Assembly: GCF_016056305.1 (NCBI RefSeq) | Contig: NZ_JAECZC010000021.1 | Location: 1 to 64,000 of the forward strand | Reading direction: 5' to 3' | Origin: Amazonocrinis nigriterrae CENA67 | GTDB taxonomy: Bacteria; Cyanobacteriota; Cyanobacteriia; Cyanobacteriales; Nostocaceae | DNA: 64,000 nucleotides | Shown here: in pieces, positions 36,636-46,795 of the stretch | Position numbering within the stretch: the stretch's first letter is position 1 | How the letters are laid out: each line of letters starts with the position of its first letter | Position numbers and translations under genes: made by a program | The notes under the pieces: generated by a model | Database searches by the model: none | Seen by the model: only the letters and a program-made list of their open reading frames with translations | Told to the model about the DNA's origin: nothing

Positions 36636-39600
36636 TTATTCGTCTTCTTCCAATGATTCGCGGGAGAGAGATTCGTAAGTTGGTCGGGGTGGTGTGCGAC
36701 GTGTTGCTTGGTCTGCCATCAAATCGACTTCCACATCCAAGGAACTGCCGTCTGTTTGGGTTTCTACTTTGTGTACGGCAATATCTAAACCTAATGATTG
36801 CAGTTCTCGCATCAACACCTTAAAGGATTCTGGTGTCCCTGGTCGGGGAATTGCTTTACCTTTAACGATCGCATTTAGCGCTTCGTTCCGCCCCTGCATA
36901 TCGTCGGATTTCACTGTCAGCAATTCTTGCAAGGTATAAGCTGCACCAAAGGCTTCCAATGCCCACACTTCCATTTCCCCAAATCGCTGACCACCTTGTT
37001 GAGCTTTACCACCCAAGGGTTGCTGTGTTACCAAGGAGTACGGGCCTGTGGAACGAGCGTGGATCTTGTCATCCACCAAATGCACCAGCTTCAGCATGTA
37101 AGCCACACCCACGGTAACAGGTCGGTCAAAGGGTTCGCCTGTACGACCATCGAAGACCATGATTTTGCCTGGGTTATCTGGGTTGTACACCCAATCTCTT
37201 CCTGTTTCATCCCGTGCTTCTTGCAATTTGCCATGCACGATTCTCCGGGATGACTCTTCACCATACATTTCGTCAAAAGGAGTAATCTTAAATCGCACTC
37301 CTAATGTATGGCCAGCCCAACCCAAAAGACATTCAAATACCTGTCCGACGTTCATCCGGCTAGGCACACCCAAGGGATTAAGTACGATATCCACTGGTGA
37401 ACCATCTGGTAAGTAAGGCATGTCTTCCGCTGGTAATATCCGAGAAATAATACCTTTATTGCCGTGGCGTCCTGCCATTTTGTCGCCGACTTGGATTTTA
37501 CGCTTCTGAGCGACATACACCCGCACTACCATGTTGGCTCCCGGTGGCAGTTCATCGCCTTGTTCGCGGGTAAATAAGCGCACGTCAACTACACGCCCTT
37601 TTTCACCGTTGGGTACTCGCAAGGAGTTGTCTCGTACATCCCGCGCTTTTTCCCCGAATATGGCACGTAACAGTTTTTCTTCTGGCGGTTGGTCAGATTC
37701 ACCTTTGGGTGTAACTTTTCCTACCAATATATCCCCAGATTCTACCCAAGCACCAATGCGAATGATTCCCTGTTCATCAAGTTGACGCAAGGCATCTTCC
37801 CCTACGTTGGGAATTTCTCTGGTAATTTCTTCAGGCCCTAGTTTGGTTTGTCTGGCCTCAATTTCATATTTTTCAATGTGAATTGAGGTGTAAACATCAT
37901 CCTGCACTAGTCGCTCGGAAATCAAAATTGCGTCTTCGTAGTTATAGCCTTCCCAAGGCATATAAGCGACGACAATATTTTGTCCTAAAGCTAATTCTCC
38001 ACCTTCTGTAGAGGAACCATCAGCTAGTACTTGTCCGGCAACAACCCGTTCACCAATACGGACGAGGGGTTTTTGGTTCAGGCAGGTATCTTGGTTAGAA
38101 CGCTGGTATTTGGAAAGGTAATACTTGATTTCTGGTGCATTAGGTTTAGGACGCACGCGAATTTCAGTGGCATCAACATAGGTGACATCACCATCGGTAC
38201 GTGATACAATTACCATCCCTGAGTCTCTTGCACCTTGTGCTTCTAAGCCAGTACCCACCAAAGGACGCTCTGGTTTGAGTAGAGGTACGGCTTGCCGTTG
38301 CATGTTGGAACCCATCAATGCCCGGTTGGCGTCGTCATGTTCCAAGAAAGGAATCATACTTGTAGCAACCGAGACAATTTGTACTGGAGAAACTGCTACG
38401 TAGTCTACTTGCTCAGGTGTTGTTGTTGCCCAGTCTTGGCGATAGCGCACTGGCACTTGCGGCCCTTTAATGTAACCATTTTCATCTAACGGTACGTCAC
38501 CTGTAGCTGTACGTAGGTCGTCTTCTTCATCGGCTGTCATGTAGACCGGGGGTACATCAAATCGCACCCGCCCATTTTCCACAGGTCTAAATGGCGTTTC
38601 CAAGAAGCCGTACTGGTTCACCCGTGCATGGGTTGCCAAGGAACCAATCAAACCAGCGTTGGGGCCTTCTGGTGTTTCAATGGGGCAAATTCGTCCGTAG
38701 TGACTTGGATGAATGTCTCGCACGGCGAAACCAGCGCGTTCACGGGTTAAACCACCAGGGCCAAGGGCGCTAAGACGGCGTTTGTGAGTCAGTTCTGCTA
38801 AGGGATTGGTTTGATCCATGAACTGACTTAATTGGCTGGAACCAAAGAATTCTTTGATTGCTGCTACTAAGGGTTTAGGGTTGACCAAGGAAGCTGGGGT
38901 AAGTACTTCAGCATCGGATACGGTCATGCGTTCCCGAATAATCCGCTCTAGGCGATTTAGTCCCACCCGCACTTGGTTTTGCAGCAATTCGCCAACGCTT
39001 CTCACCCGACGATTTCCTAAATGGTCAATGTCATCTATGCTACCAATGTCATATTCGAGGTTGATTAAGTAATCAACTGCTGCTAAAATATCGTTGGGAG
39101 TCAGAACACGCATGGTATCTGGCACTGACAACCGCAATTTCTTATTGAGCTTGTACCGCCCAACGCGACCCAAGTCGTAACGTTTGGGATCAAAGAAACG
39201 AGAGTCTAAAAGTTGCTGTCCACCCAACACTGTAGGCGGTTCACCAGGACGCAGTTTGCGATACAACTCCATCAGGGCTTCTTCTTCAGAAAACTGCCCT
39301 TCTTTTTCAATGGTTTTTTGGAAGTACTCTGGGTGGCGTAAAGCATCAAAGATTTCGTTGTCTGATAAACCTAGAGCTTTCAAAAGTACTTGCGCGGAGA
39401 GTTTGCGGGTTTTGTCGATGCGTACCCACACTAAATCATTACGGTCTGTTTCAAATTTCAGCCATGCTCCTCGGTTGGGAATTAAGCTAGCTGAATAAGT
39501 ACGACGCCCGTTTTTATCGATTTCTGATTTGTAGTAGACTCCAGGCGATCGCACAATTTGGTTGACAATGACCCGCTCAGCTCCGTTAATAATGAACGTG

Positions 39601-39935
39601 CCGCGGTCAGTCATCAAAGGCAAATCACCGATAAATACTTCTTGCTCTTTGATGTCCCCTGTTTCTTTATTCAACAGGCGCGTAGGTACATACATTTGTA
39701 CAGCATAGGTACTATCCCTTCGCTTGGCTTCTTCGACGCTGTACTTTGGTTCCTTTAGTTTGTAGTTATGACCTAAAAAGTGCAATTCTAGTTTGCCCGT
39801 GTAGTCTGTAATCGGACTAAAGGAGTTAAGTTCTTCTATCAGCCCTTCTTCTAAAAACCAGCGGAAGCTAGAACGCTGGATTTCAATCAAGTCGGGCAAC
39901 AAAAAGGCGGGTTCAATATAATTTTCGCTAATCAT
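36636..39935 (-). CDS. rpoB: DNA-directed RNA polymerase subunit beta (RpoB)
   Basis: The beta subunit (1099 aa with the preferred start). Conserved regions include [24 protein letters not shown] at the N-terminus, [24 protein letters not shown], and the rifampicin-pocket region [48 protein letters not shown] and the C-terminal [13 protein letters not shown] and [28 protein letters not shown] segments follow. ATG 39,933-39,935 ([11 protein letters not shown]) is preferred: an AGAGG site precedes it, and homologues begin just before the EPAF block. The frame is open 22 codons further. First gene of the rpo operon. Confidence 0.98.
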   Translation of the reverse strand: MISENYIEPAFLLPDLIEIQRSSFRWFLEEGLIEELNSFSPITDYTGKLELHFLGHNYKLKEPKYSVEEAKRRDSTYAVQMYVPTRLLNKETGDIKEQEVFIGDLPLMTDRGTFIINGAERVIVNQIVRSPGVYYKSEIDKNGRRTYSASLIPNRGAWLKFETDRNDLVWVRIDKTRKLSAQVLLKALGLSDNEIFDALRHPEYFQKTIEKEGQFSEEEALMELYRKLRPGEPPTVLGGQQLLDSRFFDPKRYDLGRVGRYKLNKKLRLSVPDTMRVLTPNDILAAVDYLINLEYDIGSIDDIDHLGNRRVRSVGELLQNQVRVGLNRLERIIRERMTVSDAEVLTPASLVNPKPLVAAIKEFFGSSQLSQFMDQTNPLAELTHKRRLSALGPGGLTRERAGFAVRDIHPSHYGRICPIETPEGPNAGLIGSLATHARVNQYGFLETPFRPVENGRVRFDVPPVYMTADEEDDLRTATGDVPLDENGYIKGPQVPVRYRQDWATTTPEQVDYVAVSPVQIVSVATSMIPFLEHDDANRALMGSNMQRQAVPLLKPERPLVGTGLEAQGARDSGMVIVSRTDGDVTYVDATEIRVRPKPNAPEIKYYLSKYQRSNQDTCLNQKPLVRIGERVVAGQVLADGSSTEGGELALGQNIVVAYMPWEGYNYEDAILISERLVQDDVYTSIHIEKYEIEARQTKLGPEEITREIPNVGEDALRQLDEQGIIRIGAWVESGDILVGKVTPKGESDQPPEEKLLRAIFGEKARDVRDNSLRVPNGEKGRVVDVRLFTREQGDELPPGANMVVRVYVAQKRKIQVGDKMAGRHGNKGIISRILPAEDMPYLPDGSPVDIVLNPLGVPSRMNVGQVFECLLGWAGHTLGVRFKITPFDEMYGEESSRRIVHGKLQEARDETGRDWVYNPDNPGKIMVFDGRTGEPFDRPVTVGVAYMLKLVHLVDDKIHARSTGPYSLVTQQPLGGKAQQGGQRFGEMEVWALEAFGAAYTLQELLTVKSDDMQGRNEALNAIVKGKAIPRPGTPESFKVLMRELQSLGLDIAVHKVETQTDGSSLDVEVDLMADQATRRTPPRPTYESLSRESLEEDE

Positions 39936-40669
39936 GCCTCTACCTTTGTCAACCTGGTTAAACTTATTTAGAGGACACTGCTTGGGGACGGTTACCACCA
40001 TGAGCGAGTGTCCATACCTGTTTAGGAACTTCTCCTTGTGTCACCTGCTATTTACAGGCGCAGGCAAACGCAGCTATTTAAGCTGGAAAGAGCAATTTTG
40101 GCAAGGGGGTAATCGCCCTTGATACAAAGTAATAATTGCTACATTGGTACTATGAAGTTGATTCCTCAACAGCGAATGGCTGAGATATTTTTGAATTTGA
40201 TTTGCTTTCCTCACTTCCCCTCCCAAAAGCGCGTGAATTAGTTTCCGCCGCTCTAGTCTTTTGTGCCTTAGTACACCACTTATACTTGAGTAACTATGGT
40301 GATATCACTAAACCAAGACAATGAGCCGCAATCTGTCGGCTCTTAATTGGGATGGTTTGATTTTGGTGGGTTTTAATCACAAGGCAATTACTTTTAAGAA
40401 TTTTCTATAGGTTCAACACACAGCAGGCTTTGCCAGAGTTTGGCTTACGGTCAATTAACGAAATTAATCATGCATTAAGAACATCCGCATGTAGAGAATC
40501 AAAGGATGGTCAGGTTGATAACAGTGCAAAATCAAGTTCAGGAGTTCTCAGATCCTTCCTTTTTCATTATGACGCAACCAAAAAGTTTTGGAGGGAATAA
40601 TCTTAGCATACTTTTATCCTCCTAAAGTTTTATTTTTTCACCATCTCCTTCCTTGTGGGAGGAGAGATT
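39936..40669. other. Long leader region upstream of rpoB, no gene seen
   Basis: About 730 bases between tatD and rpoB, both on the minus strand. No convincing gene. A small inverted repeat GAGCCG / CGGCTC is at 40,323-40,342. The rpoB promoter and a long untranslated leader probably lie here. No rplL-like leader gene is present, in keeping with the cyanobacterial rpoB operon being separate from rplJL. Confidence 0.5.
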
Positions 40670-41456
40670 TTATAGTGTCAAACCGAATAATTTACAGGCA
40701 TTTTGGGTGGTTTGAGCAGCGATCGCTTCTACTGTTTCCCCTCGTAACTGTGCTACTTGTTCCGCTACGTGGCGGACATAAGCAGGCTCGTTCCGTTTTT
40801 GCCCCCTTTTGGGTACTGGTGCCAAAAAAGGGCAATCTGTTTCAATCAATAGGCGATCGCTTCTCACCATCGCGGCTGAGGTTTGGATAGCTTTAGCGTT
40901 CTTGAATGTTACTGTCCCGCTAAAGCTAATGTAAAAGCCTAAGTCAACGAACCATTGGGTTTCTTCTGGCGTTCCACCCCAGCAATGCATGACACCCCGT
41001 AGGTTTCCTCCCTCTGTATCCTGCCATTTTTGCAAGATTTCCCTGACCTGGTTTGCCGCATCACGGCAGTGAATAATTACAGGTAAGTTGAGCTTTGATG
41101 CGATCGCTAATTGTGCTTCAAACACCATGCGTTGTTGCTCGGCGTTATCTGCTTTGTAAAAATCCAGCCCCATTTCCCCAATTGCTACCACTTTCGATTC
41201 CGAAGTAGCCAAAGATAATATTTTATCGGCTGTGTCGCTATGCCATTGATCAGCATCTAAAGGATGCAAACCCACGGCAAAGCTCACTTCCGGAAATTGG
41301 TACGCTATGGCTTGAATGCTAGAAAATTCCGATGGCTCGACACAGGAATGTACTAATTGCACTACCCCTGCTTCTTGCCACCGTGATCGCACTGCTGCTA
41401 AATCCGGCTGGAAAATATCAAAGTTGAGATGAACGTGGGTGTCAATTAGTTGCATC
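40670..41456 (-). CDS. tatD: TatD family metal-dependent hydrolase
   Basis: A TIM-barrel metallo-hydrolase of the TatD/YcfH family (261 aa), members of which have DNase activity with two divalent metals. The metal ligands are visible: DTHVHLNF (HxH near the N-terminus), [11 protein letters not shown] (Glu), VIIHCRDA (His), [10 protein letters not shown] (His) and [19 protein letters not shown] (Asp). ATG 41,454-41,456 is preferred over a TTG three codons upstream. It lies between rpsT and rpoB on the same strand, an arrangement often seen in cyanobacteria. Confidence 0.95.
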
Positions 41457-41460
41457 TTAG

Positions 41461-41835
41461 TCAAGAGTCAATGGTCAGTGGTTCGTCAGTGCGGTGAGGT
41501 AGCCTCCAACAGGAGCGGTTTCCGTCGTTAGCGCACCGAAGCGCGAGTCTTCTCCCCTTGGGGAGACGCTACGCTTTTTGAGCGTCTGGAGGACTGCCGA
41601 TCTCAAGAGCGTTAGCAAGCTTGCGAGCGTCACCCGTAAGGGTCTTGGGGGAGAACCTCATGAGCAACTGACAAACCCGAAGGGTCATTAGTCAGTGGTC
41701 AAACAGCGCTCTTGCTGGACTTGGCTTCATACAGCACTTTTGCGCGGGGGTTTTCCTTCCTACTCCAGAAAGTGGCATCAGGCTATTGTTAACTTCAAGG
41801 ATCGGAGGACAACAAGCAACACATAACAACTGACT
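41461..41835. repeat. Composite repeat-rich gap between rpsT and tatD
   Basis: About 375 bases made almost wholly of repeats: AGTCAATGGTCAGTGG units, then a palindrome-rich block (CTTCTCCCCTTGGGGAGACGC, GCGTTAGCAAGCTTGCGAGCG, CACCCGTAAGGGTCTTGGGGG), then further GTCATTAGTCAGTGGTC units and ACAACTGACTACTGACTA at the rpsT end. This block type is common in Nostocales genomes. No gene is seen. Confidence 0.75.
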
Positions 41836-41840
41836 ACTGA

Positions 41841-42137
41841 CTATTGTGCTGTTTGTGTAACTGGCTTGAGTTTACTAGCCAATCTCGACTTTTTCCTAGC
41901 TCCATTATTAGGGTGGAGGACACCCCGTTTGACAGCTTTATCAATTTTGCTGTAAGCCTCGGACAGCCGCGCCTCTACTTCTTGTTTTGATTCTGGAGTA
42001 GGATTAGCTGTATGGACTTCCACACTTGCTAGGTATTTCTTCATCAGCGTTTTAACTGCTGATTTATAAGCTTTATTACGCAGTCGGTTACGTTCTGCGA
42101 TTTGGGCGCGCTTGAGAGCAGACTTTGTATTCGCCAC
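41841..42137 (-). CDS. rpsT: 30S ribosomal protein S20
   Basis: A 98-residue basic helical protein that binds 16S rRNA early in 30S assembly. The sequence [35 protein letters not shown] and [21 protein letters not shown] is diagnostic. GTG 42,135-42,137 is the likely start because S20 proteins begin (M)ANxKSALKR; the frame is open 11 codons further upstream but those residues are not part of the family. Upstream of tatD and rpoB on the same strand. Confidence 0.96.
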   Translation of the reverse strand: MANTKSALKRAQIAERNRLRNKAYKSAVKTLMKKYLASVEVHTANPTPESKQEVEARLSEAYSKIDKAVKRGVLHPNNGARKKSRLASKLKPVTQTAQ

Positions 42138-42800
42138 AGTCGATTCCAAAAAGACTATTAATATGTACACACACTACTAGACTTACTAATATAGCATTCA
42201 TATTGCCAATGTGAGGATTTCTGAGAAAAAATTTGGTATCGGGGATTGGGTACTGAAGATTGGGAAAATTTTTTCCAGTCCCCATTCCCAATTCCCCATT
42301 CTCCATTTACTAAGAAATGGGTTAGAATGAGGTACTCCAAATAAATTGCAACCCTAACTACGCACTACCTGACCAAGCGGTGTGACTGCAAATGCAGTCC
42401 ATAGTTTAAATGTACAGATACGATGTATTGTGTCTGGACAGATGTTAACTAAATAAACTAAAAAAATAGCAAAACCTATACTCAGATCCTACCCCTCCCC
42501 CTGAATCAGGGGAAACCAGATGTGCAAACACGCCATTTCCTCGCAGGGAGTGAGGGGTAGGGCATAAGGATAGTGGGAATTGGCACGCCCGCTCCCTGCC
42601 GTCAGCGCTCGTCAGCAAGTCGGACTGAGTAATTTAGTAGCCTTCTTAATTCACCCAGATGGTGTGAGCCTTAGGAGTATCAAAAAAATCCAGGTTAAGC
42701 TAGAGAAGAGAATCGAGGTTAGCTTGACACCCCTTGCGGGTAAAGAGCAAGACTGATTCTCGCTCCGGGAATATTTTAAATTTGGCATTGTCCTTACTCC
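42138..42800. other. Intergenic region upstream of hisD and rpsT
   Basis: About 660 bases between divergent genes. It has a GGGGATTGGGTACTGAAGATTGGG / CCAGTCCCCATTCCCAATTCCCC inverted tandem repeat at 42,240-42,305. A second imperfect inverted block (CTACCCCTCCCCCTGAATCAGGGG ... GGGAGTGAGGGGTAGGGC) lies at about 42,489-42,563. No ORF or RNA gene was recognised. Confidence 0.5.
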
Positions 42801-44102
42801 ATGCTGCGAATCATTACTCAGCAGGCAGATGTAATAGCAGAACTACAACGTATCTGCGATCGCACCCATGATGAACAGGTGCTTCACAAAGAAGCTACGG
42901 TGCGGGAAGTGTTGCAAGCAGTCAAGCGCCAAGGCGACAAAGCTGTGTTGCACTATACAGCTGAATTTGACAATCAAACCTTGAAGCCAGAAGAACTGCG
43001 TGTCACAGGTTCGGAACTGGATGCAGCCTACCAACAGGTATCCAAAGAACTGCTCCAGGCGATTCAGCTAGCTTGCCGTCAAATTGAAGCATTTCACCGT
43101 CAGCGAGTCCCGAAAAGCTGGGTACACTTTGGCGATGATGATGTAGTGCTGGGCAAACGCTACACCCCTGTAGATCGAGCAGGGCTATACGTACCTGGCG
43201 GTCGCGCCGCCTATCCCAGTACGGTGCTGATGAATGCTATTCCAGCCAAGGTCGCTGGTGTACCTCGTGTGGTGATGGTGACACCACCAAGAGCAGGCAA
43301 AGCCATTAACCCAGCTGTTTTAGTGGCTGCTCAAGAAGCCGGAGTGCAAGAAATTTATCGCGTAGGGGGGGCGCAAGCGATCGCAGCTTTAGCCTATGGT
43401 ACAGAAACAATTCCCAAAGTGAATGTGATCACTGGCCCTGGTAATATTTATGTCACCCTAGCAAAAAAACTTGTCTATGGCATTGTAGGTATTGATTCTT
43501 TGGCAGGGCCGAGCGAAGTGCTAATTATTGCTGATGAAACCGCGAATCCCGTACATGTTGCCACTGACTTGTTAGCACAAGCTGAACACGATCCTATGGC
43601 AGCGGCGATTTTGTTGACAACGGATACTGCTTTGGCAAAAAATGTGCAAGTAGCCGTGGAAAGACAGCTAGTAGATCATCCACGGCGAATAGATACAGAA
43701 AAAGCGATCGCTCATTACGGCTTAATTGTCGTTGTGGAATCTTTAGAAGCAGCCGCAGAACTCTCAAATGAATTTGCCCCCGAACATTTGGAGTTAGAAG
43801 TTAAAGACCCTTGGGCAATAGTTCCACTGATTCGCCACGCTGGGGCAATCTTTTTGGGTTACTCTACACCAGAAGTAGTAGGAGACTATTTAGCTGGCCC
43901 TAACCACACCTTGCCAACTTCTGGTGCTGCTCGTTATGCTTCGGCATTAGGGGTAGAAACTTTCCTGAAACACTCAAGTATTATTCAATACTCACCAACT
44001 GCACTACAAAAAGTGGCTGGGGCAATTGATGCACTAGCAACAGCCGAAGGTTTACCTTCTCATAGTGATTCAGTTCGACGCCGAATTCAGCAAGAAGAGT
44101 GA
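42801..44102 (+). CDS. hisD: Histidinol dehydrogenase
   Basis: A zinc-dependent, NAD-linked enzyme (433 aa) catalysing the last two steps of histidine synthesis, L-histidinol to L-histidine. Conserved motifs: DRAGLYVPGGRAAYPSTVLMNAIPAKVAGV, GGAQAIAALAYGTETIPKV, TGPGNIYVTLAKK, IDSLAGPSEVLIIAD, AQAEHDPMAA, FAPEHLELE and AGPNHTLPTSGAARYASALGV. The residues for zinc and catalysis (Gln/His in AQAEH, Glu/His in APEHLEL and in PNHTLPT) are present. It stands apart from other his genes, as usual in cyanobacteria. Confidence 0.97.
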   Translation: MLRIITQQADVIAELQRICDRTHDEQVLHKEATVREVLQAVKRQGDKAVLHYTAEFDNQTLKPEELRVTGSELDAAYQQVSKELLQAIQLACRQIEAFHRQRVPKSWVHFGDDDVVLGKRYTPVDRAGLYVPGGRAAYPSTVLMNAIPAKVAGVPRVVMVTPPRAGKAINPAVLVAAQEAGVQEIYRVGGAQAIAALAYGTETIPKVNVITGPGNIYVTLAKKLVYGIVGIDSLAGPSEVLIIADETANPVHVATDLLAQAEHDPMAAAILLTTDTALAKNVQVAVERQLVDHPRRIDTEKAIAHYGLIVVVESLEAAAELSNEFAPEHLELEVKDPWAIVPLIRHAGAIFLGYSTPEVVGDYLAGPNHTLPTSGAARYASALGVETFLKHSSIIQYSPTALQKVAGAIDALATAEGLPSHSDSVRRRIQQEE

Positions 44103-44308
44103 TTTGCAATGCTTAATTTTTTCCTAAACTAAAGGCAAAAGTCACTCGCTGGCTTCACACTGAAAGTTTGAACAGTAGTTGCTACCCTACGGGAATGCTT
44201 GAGAGCAACGGGTAACGCTCTTGAGATTGACAGTTGCACAAGGGTGAGAAAACGCCACTGACTACAACTAAGAAAAAACTAAAACAATCTAGTGGTTCCT
44301 CTTTGCAG

Positions 44309-44372
44309 GGTGTAGCAACCAATATACAAACTAAGTGCTTATCCAGGAAATTATTTGGTGTAGCAACCAATA
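44309..44372 (+). promoter_or_regulatory. Direct repeats upstream of the stress-protein gene
   Basis: GGTGTAGCAACCAATA occurs at 44,309-44,324 and again, identically, at 44,357-44,372, a 48-base spacing. An inverted 8-mer GTTGCTAC is at 44,178-44,185. All lie in the 320-base gap upstream of the universal stress protein gene; the second copy ends 51 bases before its start. They could be regulator-binding sites, but no known operator matches. Confidence 0.4.
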
Positions 44373-44423
44373 AAACTCTTGAGGTACTTATTTCAGGGGT
44401 CTACTCTTTAGGAGATAAGAGCA

Positions 44424-44849
44424 GTGCTAAAAAATATTTTGGTAGCTCTCGACGGTTCAGAAATTGCAGCACGAGTCATTGAAACTTTAGAGCATTTGGT
44501 GTTTTCAAAAGAGACCAAAGTCATTCTTTGCCATGTGTTTCCTACTCCAGATTCAGAGATAGAATTGCCCGCCGATCGCCCTCATCCAGAGTCCCCAGTA
44601 CTTTCTTATTTTCAGATTGAAAAATTGCTACAATCCTATCAGGAGGAGTTATCAGTAAATAGTGAAATAGAACTGGTGACAGGCGACCCCGCTGAAGAAA
44701 TTATTCGCCTTGCCAATATTTATAAAGCTGATTTGATCCTAATTGGCAGTCGTGGCTTAACTGGTATGAAGCGAATTGTCCAAGGTTCAGTCAGTAGCCA
44801 AGTTGTGGAGGAAGCTCCTTGTTCAGTTTTAGTAGTGAAACAGAATTAG
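44424..44849 (+). CDS. Universal stress protein (UspA family)
   Basis: A 141-residue single-domain Usp. The N-terminal strand NILVALDGSEIAARVI and the C-terminal ATP-binding signature GSRGLTGMKRIVQGSVSSQV (pattern G-x2-G-x9-G-S/T) mark it as an ATP-binding type. A loop with several prolines (about residues 42-60) is longer than in UspA. It starts at GTG 44,424-44,426, nine bases after an AGGAG site. The role is presumably stress or redox signalling; no partner gene nearby. Confidence 0.93.
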   Translation: MLKNILVALDGSEIAARVIETLEHLVFSKETKVILCHVFPTPDSEIELPADRPHPESPVLSYFQIEKLLQSYQEELSVNSEIELVTGDPAEEIIRLANIYKADLILIGSRGLTGMKRIVQGSVSSQVVEEAPCSVLVVKQN

Positions 44850-44898
44850 AATCAGGTAAACTAAAACACATTTAATTTGCACAATCACTTGATATGTT

Positions 44899-44963
44899 TG
44901 TCCTTTGTCATTAGTCATTAGTCAAAAGTATTTCCAAAGGACAAAGGACAAAGGACAAAGGAC
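44899..44963. repeat. Tandem repeats (CATTAGTCATTAGTC and CAAAGGACAAAGGA)
   Basis: After the stress-protein gene, GTCATTAGTCATTAGTC units are followed by four AAAGGACAA units. The latter are the same type as at 8,408-8,431 and, apparently, in the rimM coding region. Confidence 0.75.
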
Positions 44964-44969
44964 TAATGG

Positions 44970-45104
44970 GTGACAGTTTTCACATTAATTGAAGAATTAT
45001 ACGAACCGCTGGAGTTTGTTGATGGAGATTATATTCAATCTCAAACTTTTCCGGATATGGCACTAACAGTTGAGCAAGTGTTAGCAGCCGGAGACTATAG
45101 ATGA
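44970..45104 (+). pseudogene. C-terminal fragment of a Uma2 gene
   Basis: An open frame encodes VTVFTLIEELYEPLEFVDGD followed by IQSQTFPDMALTVEQVLAAG and DYR-stop. This is like the C-terminal strand and helix (EPLxFxDGD...FPxLxLTVEQVLxAG) of many cyanobacterial Uma2 proteins. No nuclease core precedes it; the AAAGGACAA repeats abut its 5' end. It is a remnant. Confidence 0.65.
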
Positions 45105-45116
45105 TTGGTAAAAAAT

Positions 45117-45515
45117 CTAAAGTCTTCTATCTTTGCTATGCTGGGCTAGAAACTGGCGCAAACTCAACAAACTCAGGCTTTGACCCAAATTCAGAGGCAG
45201 AATTGAAATACCTTCCAAGCGGGATTGTACCCAACCTTCTCCCCAGTACCATTCATGAAACCCATCAATACCTCCACTCAGTAGCAAGCGCAGACAGTTG
45301 GGTTTTGCCACATTCACCTGATGATGAATTGGTACTGGCCCAGTCCAAGTTGTAAACTGCAATCCTGTATGCAGTTGTTCTGGCATTCCTGGAGCAAAAC
45401 TTTGCCCTACAAGCCATTTTTGTAATTGTTCCGGATGCAGTAAACTGTCACGAATGGTATCAGCTGATGCTTCAATTTCTATCCGCAGTTGGCTTTGTTG
45501 AAAAGTACCTAACAT
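45117..45515 (-). CDS. SRPBCC family protein
   Basis: A 132-residue START/Bet v1-like (SRPBCC) small protein. The typical beginning is TFQQSQLRIEIEASADTIRDSLLHPEQLQKWLVGQSF, followed by strands around LQFTTWTGPVPIHHQVNVAKPNCLRLLLSGGIDGFHEWYWGEGWVQSRLEG and the C-terminal helix LSLLSLRQFLAQ. The fold binds hydrophobic ligands; the ligand here is unknown. It begins at ATG 45,513-45,515. It is found in other cyanobacteria as a hypothetical protein. Confidence 0.75.
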   Translation of the reverse strand: MLGTFQQSQLRIEIEASADTIRDSLLHPEQLQKWLVGQSFAPGMPEQLHTGLQFTTWTGPVPIHHQVNVAKPNCLRLLLSGGIDGFHEWYWGEGWVQSRLEGISILPLNLGQSLSLLSLRQFLAQHSKDRRL

Positions 45516-45737
45516 TTTTAAATATGAGATGAATAGGTCAGCATAACTTAAAGTTAACTCGTAACAGTTGTCAGTGGTCAGTGGTAATTAGCTATTTTCC
45601 CCACCTCCCTATCCCCCCATCACCCCATTTCCCCTAATCCCCACCTTCCCACAAAGCGCGATCGCTCTTGTCACTTTTATAGCCGATGAGAACCTAGAAT
45701 AGAAAAAGTGGAGTTGTTAAGAAATGTAAGGTTTTTC

Positions 45738-46643
45738 ATGGCAGACCAGTTAATTCGTGCCACGGCGGCTGAAAATGGGATTCGTGCAGTAGGTGTGATC
45801 ACTACACGCTTAACAGAAGAAGCACGGCAACGCCACAAGCTTTCCTATGTGGCAACAGCAGCCCTAGGTCGGACAATGGCGGCAGGCTTATTGATGGCTT
45901 CTAATATGAAGCGAGTAGGGTCTAGGGTTAATGTCCACGTTAAGGGCAATGGGCCTTTGGGTGGTATATTGGTAGATGCAGGCTCAGATGGAACAGTACG
46001 CGGCTATGTCAGCAACCCATCTGTAGAATTGCCTCCCAATGCCAAAGGTAAGCTAGATGTTGGTGGTGCAGTAGGTGATGGCTACCTCTATGTAGTGCGG
46101 GATATCGGTTACGGCTACCCTTACTCTAGTACTGTAGAACTCGTTTCGGGCGAAATTGGTGAAGATGTGACTCATTACCTTGTGAATTCCGAACAAACAC
46201 CTTCAGCATTGGTTTTAGGCGTGTTCGTGGGCGCGAGTGGTGTAACGGCTGCTGGAGGATTATTGGTGCAAGTGTTACCCAAAGCTGCAACAGACGAAGC
46301 TTTAGTAGCAAAGTTGGAATCACGAGTTGCTGCTTTGTCAGGTTTTACGCCTTTGTTGCAAGCTGGCAAGACATTAACGGAAATCTTCAATGATCTATTA
46401 GGAGATATGGGGCTGAAGATATTTCCAGAAAGCCAAATGTTGCGCTTCCACTGTGGTTGCTCCTTTGATCGCGTTTTGGGGGCACTCAAGATTCTGGGAG
46501 AAGCCGAATTGCAGGACATGATAATTAAAGATGATGGTGCTGAAGCAATTTGTGACTTTTGCGGCACGGTCTATCAGGCAAATAGCGATCACTTGAATCA
46601 GTTAATTGGGGATTTGCAAAGGGAAACTTCTATTTCTAATTAG
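45738..46643 (+). CDS. hslO: Hsp33 redox-regulated chaperonin
   Basis: A 301-residue holdase chaperone activated by oxidation. The N-terminal domain begins ADQLIRATAAENGIRAVGVITT. The C-terminal zinc-redox switch has the expected cysteines: HCGCSFDR (C-x-C, about residues 237-239) and CDFCGTVY (C-x2-C, about 271-274). When reduced they hold zinc; disulfide formation activates the chaperone. ATG 45,738 is preferred over a GTG ten codons upstream because homologues start at MADQLIRA. Confidence 0.96.
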   Translation: MADQLIRATAAENGIRAVGVITTRLTEEARQRHKLSYVATAALGRTMAAGLLMASNMKRVGSRVNVHVKGNGPLGGILVDAGSDGTVRGYVSNPSVELPPNAKGKLDVGGAVGDGYLYVVRDIGYGYPYSSTVELVSGEIGEDVTHYLVNSEQTPSALVLGVFVGASGVTAAGGLLVQVLPKAATDEALVAKLESRVAALSGFTPLLQAGKTLTEIFNDLLGDMGLKIFPESQMLRFHCGCSFDRVLGALKILGEAELQDMIIKDDGAEAICDFCGTVYQANSDHLNQLIGDLQRETSISN

Positions 46644-46795
46644 GTATAAATTAATACTTAAATTTTAAGTAAATAATGGTATTTGTGGAGAAAGATAATG
46701 TGAAAAGTAGCTTTTTAATGATGAGACAGTTACCATAACAAAAACGGAATTATCATTCTAGAACAGATCGCTATTCAATTATTTTGGTGTGAGAG

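Noticed and set aside
39936-40001. N-terminal extension of RpoB by 22 residues
   Set aside because: The added residues ([20 protein letters not shown]) do not fit cyanobacterial RpoB N-termini, and a good ribosome site precedes the internal ATG at 39,935.
40588-40890. Plus-strand ORF opposite the tatD 3' end
   Set aside because: It is antisense to tatD, which has all its metal-binding motifs.
44182-44482. Overlapping ORFs on both strands upstream of the stress-protein gene
   Set aside because: They have no family features and overlap repeats and the real usp start.
45101-45355. Plus-strand ORF of 84 residues
   Set aside because: It is antisense to the SRPBCC gene at 45,117-45,515, which has the better protein features.
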